Virus record (IMG/VR): IMGVR_UViG_3300001968_000054
Span: 1 to 20,183 of that record
Source of the DNA: a virus
Direction: 5' to 3' (one strand)
Length of the DNA: 20,183 nucleotides
This document shows, one piece after another, positions 14,300 through 20,183 of this stretch (position 1 is its first letter; each line of letters opens with the position of its first letter). The notes under the pieces were generated by a model. That model saw nothing but the letters and a program-made list of their open reading frames with translations, had not been told where the DNA came from and searched no databases. Both the position numbers and the translations under genes were made by a program.

Positions 14300-14726
14300 G
14301 TTTACCATTGCGAAAAATATCGTGCTCTGTCAGAATTCTGAAAGTCAGACCTTGTCTTTTGCAAAATTGTTCGGCCGCCGCCCACTTGCAGTAGTTCACA
14401 GCCACAACAGCTCGTTCGCGGTTGCTCATCTTGCTCTCGACCACGCTCTGCTTCTTGGGCTTGATCTCCACGATCTCGGCGTGGATGTGATTTTTGCTGT
14501 CCCGATAGCGTATAAAGAAATCCGGAACATAATTGGTCATCTTGCCTGTGAGCGGATGGCGATAGGGGATGGATATTGCTTCACTGGCCCATTGCAAAAT
14601 ATGATTATTCTGGTCAAGAAATACCATAAACGAAAGTTCCCAGCCCGATCGGTATCTGGGCCTGTTTTTGCCCACATACTTGGCAGGGTTCCGGACCACA
14701 TATTCACCCTGCGCCCAGCGTCTCAT
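14295..14726 (-). CDS. gp4: Head-completion nuclease-like protein (T4 gp4/gp50 type)
   Basis: A 143-residue protein with the restriction-endonuclease-like fold seen in T4 gp4, the head-completion protein needed before tail joining. Visible motifs are YRSGWELSFMVFLD (E30 the likely first acidic residue), ILQWASEAISIPY, YVPDF (D69) and VEIKPKKQ (E87-x-K89), giving a PD-(D/E)xK active site. T4 gp4 is about 150 residues. The start overlaps the preceding stop (ATGA). The TAA stop is embedded in the late promoter GATAAATA that precedes the homing endonuclease. In T4 the gene lies in another cluster, so this placement is a rearrangement relative to T4. Confidence 0.85.
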   Translation of the reverse strand: MRRWAQGEYVVRNPAKYVGKNRPRYRSGWELSFMVFLDQNNHILQWASEAISIPYRHPLTGKMTNYVPDFFIRYRDSKNHIHAEIVEIKPKKQSVVESKMSNRERAVVAVNYCKWAAAEQFCKRQGLTFRILTEHDIFRNGKR

Positions 14727-15088
14727 GTCAACACATTCCTTTGGGCATAACGGTTGGGTGTGGGTGTCACGCTCACTCCCAGCTGAGTGGCTATGCTACG
14801 GATCTGATTGAGGTAGTAGGCCAGCTGCGCATTGAGATTGAGTCCGTCCACTCCCTCAAAAGATTTCAGCAGCGTGAGAGCCGGGGTATTGGTCTCCTGG
14901 GCTATCCTGAACAGAGCCACAGTGAAATTACCTGCGGCCTGGCGATTGCTCATCTCTCGGAGGAAATAGGAATGAACCACATCGTACTCTGCTGCCGGTA
15001 TGTCAGCTTCGTAACGATAGAAGTTGTCATACACACGCACCGTGAGGTCCTTGTTGAGATTGGCAGCGTTGACTGTTCCAGTGGTCAT
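14723..15088 (-). CDS. Small conserved T4-like virion-region protein, unknown function
   Basis: A 121-residue protein. A beta-type start (LTVRVYDNFYRYEADIPAAE) is followed by mostly helical sequence with HSYFLREMSNR, an FRIAQETNTPALTLLKSFEG stretch and a final ALAYYLNQIRSIATQLGV-like helix. There are no catalytic motifs, membrane segments or signal peptide. It starts one base after the stop of the tube-like gene (TAG-C-ATG, with AAGG upstream). Its stop overlaps the gp4-like start as ATGA, implying translational coupling. Its place between tail tube and head-completion genes suggests a neck, tail-completion or minor structural role, but I cannot name a T4 counterpart. Confidence 0.75.
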   Translation of the reverse strand: MTTGTVNAANLNKDLTVRVYDNFYRYEADIPAAEYDVVHSYFLREMSNRQAAGNFTVALFRIAQETNTPALTLLKSFEGVDGLNLNAQLAYYLNQIRSIATQLGVSVTPTPNRYAQRNVLT

Positions 15089-15089
15089 G

Positions 15090-16244
15090 CTAGACTACCT
15101 TGGGTGGGATCAAGATTGATCTAGAGTTGTTGTTGACCAAGGGCGCCTTGGTGCGCACCAGGGCCTCGGTATTGGCCAGTACCCGGGTGCCAGTGGCCAC
15201 GGCTTCATTTATCGCGATACTCTTGAGATTTTTACCCTTGAACGTGTTGTAGGTGTTCATGGCAGTGCGAGCTGCTCCCAGCAGACCAAGAGGACCTTTC
15301 TGGAGGTCGTCTATGATGCCGATGCCCGCATCCAGTATACCACCCTGGCCAAATATGGTAGCATTGGCGCCTGGTCGAGAGATGGGGCTGGGGTTCACAT
15401 CGTAGTGCGCAGGATCAGCGAAGCCGCTCATGTTGGCAGCAGGGCGACCGGCGCCCACGGTGCCCGAAGCATACTTCACGGTTTCATAGGCGATGGTCAT
15501 GGTATGCTGCATGATACCACCACCTTGATTGTAGTCGTAGGTATCGTGATTCCAGGCCGTGATTAGCGGATTGATCAGCACATATTCACAGTATTTGTGA
15601 TTCTGATCCATGCCATAGATCCGGATGTCTTTGAAAAATGCTGTCTTGCCCGACTGGTCTATGTTACTGGGTGTGTCTCCGCCGTCTCTCACGCTCTCAC
15701 CTATAAATCCCCAGTCTGTGACCAAGGGCTTGCCAGAATAGATGTCTCGAACGTTGTAGTCAAAGGCGTTAGAAGTGCCATTGAACTGTGGTTGCGATTG
15801 CGATGCAGGAGTGCCCAGATTGTAGGGCTGATTTGAATCTTTGTAGTAGTAGCTGTAGTAGTAGTACCAGAGCCGGCGAGCATTGTCACCGGTGTCGTCG
15901 TGGAACGTGATGTTCACTTGTTCATAGTTGATCTTGGTCTGTACCAGGCGCTTGCGATTGTATTGATTCAGCGTGTCTACTTCGATGCGATACTTGGGAA
16001 GATCCACTGTTTTTACTATGCAGCTGAGTTCGGGTACCTTGATGTTGGCGCTCTTGAGAAAGGTCACGCTGTCTGTGTTCAGCGTGAAACCCACATGGAA
16101 CTGAAATTTGAATCGGGGTTTGAGTTCGTAGCTGTTAGTGGTAAAGACTCGACTGGCGTGAGTATAATCACGCAGAGTCGAGTCTCCTCTGAAACCACTC
16201 AGTATCTGATTACCGATACCGAACGGGCCACCCCCGTTGGACAT
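15090..16244 (-). CDS. Second tail-tube-like protein, possibly gp54-type tube initiator
   Basis: A 384-residue protein sharing the gp19-fold signature: RFKFQFHVGFTLN, then IKVPELSCIVKTVDLP (about 68-83), an NQYNRKR..TKINYEQV segment and an ITFHDDTGD strand. The likely role is a structural protein at the end of the tail tube. T4 gp54 (baseplate tube initiator, 320 residues) belongs to the same fold family and is closer in length than gp19. A Tyr-rich run, LWYYYYSYYYKDS, lies near residues 125-137. A long C-terminal part (about 265-384) rich in Gly, Ala and Asn has no recognised domain. Its start follows an AAGG site 11 bases after the gp19 stop, so it is probably cotranscribed with gp19. Fold assignment is fairly secure; the exact tail role is inference. 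Confidence 0.75.
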   Translation of the reverse strand: MSNGGGPFGIGNQILSGFRGDSTLRDYTHASRVFTTNSYELKPRFKFQFHVGFTLNTDSVTFLKSANIKVPELSCIVKTVDLPKYRIEVDTLNQYNRKRLVQTKINYEQVNITFHDDTGDNARRLWYYYYSYYYKDSNQPYNLGTPASQSQPQFNGTSNAFDYNVRDIYSGKPLVTDWGFIGESVRDGGDTPSNIDQSGKTAFFKDIRIYGMDQNHKYCEYVLINPLITAWNHDTYDYNQGGGIMQHTMTIAYETVKYASGTVGAGRPAANMSGFADPAHYDVNPSPISRPGANATIFGQGGILDAGIGIIDDLQKGPLGLLGAARTAMNTYNTFKGKNLKSIAINEAVATGTRVLANTEALVRTKAPLVNNNSRSILIPPKVV

Positions 16245-16255
16245 TGATCTAGCCT

Positions 16256-16885
16256 TTAGGCTGCGCCAACACCAGTGACAGCACCGGCGATGGTTCTACC
16301 CACCGCAGTACCAACACCCACACCCACGGGCGACTGATTGGCATTGTCATAGGCGATGCTGAGTTCTATGGTAGCCGCTTCGTTGGTACCATAGTTGAGA
16401 TCGCCGTAGTTGGCTCCCTTGAGGTAACAGCCATACAGTTCCCAGGTTTCCAACACTTCGGGCTGTACCGCACCGTTGCCGCCGTCCAGGATTTCGATCT
16501 TGGTCAGGAACTTGTAGTCGATACCCGAAGCTGCAGATGCCATTTCCAGGAAGTCCATCTGCTTCTGTAGTTGCTGGCCCACCAGGCGGCTGATAGCGCC
16601 CGAGGCATCATCACGAACTGAGCAGGTAATATCGGCCCAGCTGGGTTTGCCGGCCAGTTTCACGGTTGAGTTGTAGACCGGAATCTGGATTTCTTCAAAG
16701 GTGGGATTGGGGCGTGCGCAGCTGATGACCTGTTTGGTCAGCTCAACCACTTCGGCATCAATGCCAAAATTTTGGAAGCTCACCCGGAAGCGATATTTCA
16801 GCTTGGGCATCAACAGACCCTGGCTGGTCGCGCTCTGGTCGCTGGCCAAGGGTACTGTCATTCTGTTTAGTGAGGCGCTTGCCAT
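16256..16885 (-). CDS. gp19: Tail tube protein (T4 gp19 family)
   Basis: Builds the inner tube through which DNA passes during ejection. At 209 residues it is slightly longer than T4 gp19 (163). Family-like features are the LKYRFRVSF strand near the N-terminus, the ISCARPNPTFEEIQIPVYN segment (about 54-72), a WADITCSVRDD strand and an ETWELYGCYLKGANYGDL stretch near 145-163. The C-terminal tail is Gly/Val/Ala-rich and probably flexible. The ATG at 16885 follows an AGGAG ribosome-binding site and a late promoter, which fixes the start. Position directly after the sheath gene matches T4 gene order. Confidence 0.92.
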   Translation of the reverse strand: MASASLNRMTVPLASDQSATSQGLLMPKLKYRFRVSFQNFGIDAEVVELTKQVISCARPNPTFEEIQIPVYNSTVKLAGKPSWADITCSVRDDASGAISRLVGQQLQKQMDFLEMASAASGIDYKFLTKIEILDGGNGAVQPEVLETWELYGCYLKGANYGDLNYGTNEAATIELSIAYDNANQSPVGVGVGTAVGRTIAGAVTGVGAA

Positions 16886-16906
16886 ATACTAATCTCCTAT
16901 ATGCTT

Positions 16907-16914
16907 TATTTATC
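16907..16914 (-). promoter_or_regulatory. T4-type late promoter GATAAATA upstream of gp19
   Basis: The minus strand reads GATAAATA, one base from the T4 late consensus TATAAATA. It lies 21 bases upstream of the gp19 ATG, with a strong AGGAG ribosome-binding site between. Spacing leaves room for a short leader. No -35 element is expected for sliding-clamp-activated late promoters. Confidence 0.75.
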
Positions 16915-16917
16915 TTG

Positions 16918-16945
16918 GGACGCGGCCATGGTTTTGACCGCGTCC
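16918..16945 (-). other. GC-rich stem-loop between sheath and tube genes
   Basis: Arms at 16918-16927 and 16936-16945 pair over 10 bp (one G-T wobble) around an 8-base loop. The hairpin begins 6 bases after the sheath stop codon and ends 3 bases before the gp19 late promoter. No T-tract follows on either strand, so it is not a standard intrinsic terminator. It may instead stabilise the sheath mRNA 3' end, mark an RNA-processing site or act as a weak or factor-dependent terminator. Confidence 0.7.
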
Positions 16946-16951
16946 GAGATA

Positions 16952-19900
16952 TCATGCTCCTGCTGCTATCTCGCCTGTGTTCTTGATACGCAGGGGAATG
17001 TAGATAAACTCCACTGCTTTCACAGGCTCTATGGCAATGTCCACCCACAGTTCGTTGCGATCTATGCGGGCCGGTGTGTTGTTTGACAGATCGCAAACCA
17101 CCAGGTAATCATAGAGCGCACGTTTGGCAACCAGATCAATCATCAGGCTGTTGCAGGTGTTGGTGATCTGGTTGCGGGTGATTTCATCGTTGGGCTCGAA
17201 CAGATAGAGCTTGCCGATTTCTTCCAGGCGTCCACGCAGGAATGCAACCAAGCGTGCCACGTTGATACGATCCAGTGCTGTGGTAACCGTGGTTGAGGTC
17301 TTGTTACCAAAGTTGGTGATACCCACGCCCGGTATGAACGTGATTGGGTTCACATTGCGCTCATACAGGATATCACGCAGGCTCTGGCTCACACCAATCT
17401 GCTGGAATTCACCGGTGGCAGCATCAATGTAACCAATGGCCGACGCATTGTCTACCACACCACGGCGTGTGCCTGAGGGCGCAAACCAGGGATAGCTCAC
17501 GTTGTCGCTGCGGATGATTGTGCGAACCATCATATGGCTGGGAGGAGCCACTACCGTGACGCCCGACAGATCCGAGGTCTGGCAGCTGGGCCAGAAAGTG
17601 GCTGCGTAGTTGCTGGTTGCCACCTGTCCATCTTCGGTATCTAGTCCCAGACCGTTGTTGTTGGTAGCCCAGGCCACAAGATCGTTGCCCACTGCAGGCA
17701 AACGCAGAGGCGTGTCGCCTACCACAAACAAGGTATTGTTGCGCTCGTTGCTGAGAGCGATCATGTTGGGGATCAGCTCAGGATAGCCCGGAGTGGCGAT
17801 CAACGTGAAGTTGTTCTGTTCCTCACGAGCAGCTTCGCTGGTATCGATGCCGGCCTTGAATGCCTGCACAATGAGATTGCGCTGGGCCAGGCGGCCTGCC
17901 CACATACTACCGTTGTCCTTGAGGCCCGAAGCCGACAACCAGGTGCTCTTGACCGAGGGCAACACATCATCGGGGAAACTCTGGGCATTGAAGTAGTTGC
18001 TCTGATACTGTTTGACGTTGTAGCCCGAACGACGAGTATTGAACAGCAGCATGCCCTGGGGATACAGCGCAGGATCGGGTGCATCCAGATCCAGATAGTT
18101 GCTGGTCAAGAGACTCAGGATCGTGGGGATGGGATCGGTGATGGGATCCGTTGTGCCGTTGGGTGCCCAACGTGCATCCGCAAACAGGATACCATTTTCC
18201 GTGACTTGGTCCGTGGTATCGATGGCCACCCATTGATCCACCCCTTCCACTGCTTCCCAACGATACAGCTTGGGGAAGTTTTCAAGATCACTGCTGTCCA
18301 GCCATAGATCACCGTAGACCAGAGGGCTTTCAGCTGTGTCATTCTGCGTGGTAGGTTCGGTAGCAGCCACGATAGGTCCGGTAGCATTGGTCAGTGTGAG
18401 ATCATAGCCACGCACGTCGTTGCTGACGTTTTGGTAGCCATACCATTGACCATTGTCCTGGATCATGATGTCCACTTCACTGGGCGTGCTGTAGTACCAG
18501 TAGGTGCCATTGGCCGGATCAGTGTCGGGTGCAGCATCATCCGCGGCGTACTGGAATAGGTCATAGCCCACAAAGTTAGACAGCACCAGACGGTTACTTA
18601 CATTAGCCGACCGTCGAACCTTGGGTGTTTGTAAAGTAAATCCTGCAGCCACCAACGGTGTTCCAGTGGCTGGTGTAAGAGTGATATAACCACCCTGGCT
18701 GTGCGTGAACACGATGTTACCAGCACTATTCACACTGGCACTCACATAAGGCACATTGGCTGCTGACACCGCTGAGATAAAATCAGCCACTGTGCCGGTA
18801 CCGCCAATGGTCACGGTGCCTGAGTTCAGCGTGTTTTGTCCTGCAGCCGATCCTGATAGGGTAAAGGTATTGCCCGGAGTAAATGCAGTTCCAGTGGGAG
18901 TTGTTGTACCGGTCACTTCCAGTTGACCCAGCTGGTAACGCTCATAAACTGCCAAGGCCAAGACGTCACAGGTGTACAGATAATTCAATCGGTTCCAGGC
19001 CACATAGGTGGTACCAACTGGAATGTTTTTGCCGCCGCCTGCAAGATCATAGTAGTCGTTGGCTTCTGTCTCTGCCGAAAAGGCCGGTGTTTCTTGAGCC
19101 ACCCACTCGCCTAGTGCAGTACTGTATTTTTTGATCTTGAGACTCAGGCCGTTGTTGACCGGACTCATGTTCTGCCAAATCGAACCTGTGGGCTGCGGGC
19201 TGGTATCAGTGGAGCGCCAGCGAGGCACCTGATAGCTATAGGCAGGGTAGTAAGTAGGCGCATTGTATTCACCTGCGGTCAACCCAAGAGCTGCCAACAA
19301 AGCAGTGCCCGACACCGGACCTGCATCTATGGTCACGATGCCACAGCCACCATTGCTGCCATCATTGGTTGCGGTCGAATCAGCATAAATTGCCAGTGCA
19401 CCGTCAACTGCTGCGGCAGTGATGCCTGTGATAGCTGCGTTATTGATTGCGGTGGCAAAACCAGCCACTGTCAAGGCCGTTGCACCTGCACCTACTGTGA
19501 CCAAGGTATCATTGAGATACAGGTTGGCACCGTTGGTCAGGCTGTTGGGAGTATTGGTGCCAGTAACTGTGGGCCACGAATTCTGCCAGTCGTTGCTGCC
19601 AATCACCACCCAGGTGTTGTCTTGATTTTTGTAGAAACCCTGGATGATACCAGGATAGTTGTAGCTCACGCCGGGCAGAACCACTATGGCGTAGTCGCCA
19701 ATGCTGCCTACATCTTCGTTGGGAGTCCAATCACCGGCTTCGTAGTCTACCACATCATCGGTCATGTTGATCAACAATGGAGTCTGTACTGTAAAGGTGT
19801 TGGATGTGGCATTCCATTCCTGGATGCCCCAGCGCGAGGTGCTGAGATCCAACCAGTAGGTTCCATTGGCGGGTTCGCCCACGGGACGGCTCAGGCTGGC

Positions 19901-20183
19901 AGTAAGCTCTGTAAGATTTACATCTACGCGCTGCACATAGGCTCGATTGCTCACGCCCAAGGCGCTGTAGGCAGCCAGTAGTCCATATTCGTTGAGTTCG
20001 TAACCATTGATAGGTGTGCCAGTGGTAGTGCTGTAAAAGAACGGCACACCAAATGTGGCAACCAGATCTCTTTGGCTGGTGACTAAATAGGTCTTGTTGG
20101 CGTTGGCAGCAGTTGTGCCAGCGGCCACGGTGACTCCGTCACCGGAAACTTTGTTCTGTGCAGTGGCGACCAAGAAGTAAGGT
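16952..20183 (-). CDS. gp18: Tail sheath protein (T4 gp18 family), 5' end outside window
   Basis: Forms the contractile outer sheath of a myovirus tail. The frame stays open to the right edge. The first in-window start-like codon is a TTG at 20173, but coding continues upstream of it, so the true start is not seen. At least 1,076 residues are visible, against 659 in T4 gp18. The C-terminal third (about residues 740-1073 counted from 20173) has the conserved sheath core: an IPGVGITNFGNKT segment, the LRGRLEEIGKLYLFEPND helix, and an end rich in VDIAIEPVKAVEFIYI. The N-terminal two thirds are enlarged by several GTYW...W-type repeats (near 103-120, 328-361 and in the middle of the protein). They also hold two Ala/Thr/Gly-rich modules (about 205-303 and 418-512) that resemble flagellin/hook-type beta domains. 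The gene is followed by a hairpin and then gp19, the usual T4 order. The family call rests on the C-terminus; the inserted modules are inference. Confidence 0.93.
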   Translation of the reverse strand, partial: PYFLVATAQNKVSGDGVTVAAGTTAANANKTYLVTSQRDLVATFGVPFFYSTTTGTPINGYELNEYGLLAAYSALGVSNRAYVQRVDVNLTELTASLSRPVGEPANGTYWLDLSTSRWGIQEWNATSNTFTVQTPLLINMTDDVVDYEAGDWTPNEDVGSIGDYAIVVLPGVSYNYPGIIQGFYKNQDNTWVVIGSNDWQNSWPTVTGTNTPNSLTNGANLYLNDTLVTVGAGATALTVAGFATAINNAAITGITAAAVDGALAIYADSTATNDGSNGGCGIVTIDAGPVSGTALLAALGLTAGEYNAPTYYPAYSYQVPRWRSTDTSPQPTGSIWQNMSPVNNGLSLKIKKYSTALGEWVAQETPAFSAETEANDYYDLAGGGKNIPVGTTYVAWNRLNYLYTCDVLALAVYERYQLGQLEVTGTTTPTGTAFTPGNTFTLSGSAAGQNTLNSGTVTIGGTGTVADFISAVSAANVPYVSASVNSAGNIVFTHSQGGYITLTPATGTPLVAAGFTLQTPKVRRSANVSNRLVLSNFVGYDLFQYAADDAAPDTDPANGTYWYYSTPSEVDIMIQDNGQWYGYQNVSNDVRGYDLTLTNATGPIVAATEPTTQNDTAESPLVYGDLWLDSSDLENFPKLYRWEAVEGVDQWVAIDTTDQVTENGILFADARWAPNGTTDPITDPIPTILSLLTSNYLDLDAPDPALYPQGMLLFNTRRSGYNVKQYQSNYFNAQSFPDDVLPSVKSTWLSASGLKDNGSMWAGRLAQRNLIVQAFKAGIDTSEAAREEQNNFTLIATPGYPELIPNMIALSNERNNTLFVVGDTPLRLPAVGNDLVAWATNNNGLGLDTEDGQVATSNYAATFWPSCQTSDLSGVTVVAPPSHMMVRTIIRSDNVSYPWFAPSGTRRGVVDNASAIGYIDAATGEFQQIGVSQSLRDILYERNVNPITFIPGVGITNFGNKTSTTVTTALDRINVARLVAFLRGRLEEIGKLYLFEPNDEITRNQITNTCNSLMIDLVAKRALYDYLVVCDLSNNTPARIDRNELWVDIAIEPVKAVEFIYIPLRIKNTGEIAAGA

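Noticed and set aside
16918-16945. Intrinsic terminator after the sheath gene
   Set aside because: The stem is strong but no T-tract follows on the minus strand, so only a stem-loop is claimed.
1-20183. tRNA genes, CRISPR arrays, integrase or attachment sites
   Set aside because: No cloverleaf-like segments, regularly spaced repeats or recombinase motifs were seen by eye on either strand; a tRNA scan was not possible here.

Overview
This window looks like part of the late (virion and DNA-packaging) region of a T4-like, contractile-tailed phage, probably an uncultured aquatic relative of the T4 superfamily infecting a Gram-negative bacterium. The evidence is a recognisable set of T4-type proteins: tail sheath gp18, tail tube gp19, a second tube-like protein, a gp4-type head-completion nuclease, a gp16-like small terminase and the gp17 large terminase. 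All genes lie on the minus strand, are packed stop-to-start (ATGA, TGATG and TAATG overlaps), and several are preceded by T4-type late promoters (xATAAATA). The host is not named by the sequence. A signal peptide on one protein and a GH19 endolysin suggest a Gram-negative cell envelope. No tRNA, CRISPR array, integrase or plus-strand gene was found, and no gene-free stretch is longer than about 60 bases.

Reading in the direction of transcription (right to left): the window opens inside a very large tail sheath gene (5' end outside), followed by a GC-rich hairpin, a late promoter, the tail tube, a tube/baseplate-junction-like protein, a small conserved protein and the gp4-like nuclease. A GIY-YIG homing endonuclease with its own late promoter and a hairpin over its start codon sits before the gp16-like gene. 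Then come a protein with a possible capsid-targeting N-terminus, a 628-residue charged mosaic protein, a GH19 endolysin and a 425-residue acidic protein.

A second GIY-YIG endonuclease (AT-rich) separates that protein from a run of four small genes (50, 94, 127 and 128 aa). Two of these share the same C-terminal tag. Next is a repeat-rich virion or fibre-like protein whose C-terminus is displaced by an apparent single-base frameshift. Two accessory-looking genes follow: a secreted staphylococcal-nuclease-like enzyme and a radical SAM enzyme. The large terminase comes next, and the window ends inside a large conserved phage protein of unknown function.

Together the genes encode tail assembly (18, 19 and tube-like), head completion and packaging (4, 16, 17), lysis (GH19) and a set of probable minor or internal virion proteins. 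The homing endonucleases are mobile passengers. The nuclease and radical SAM genes are the best candidates for undescribed accessory functions.
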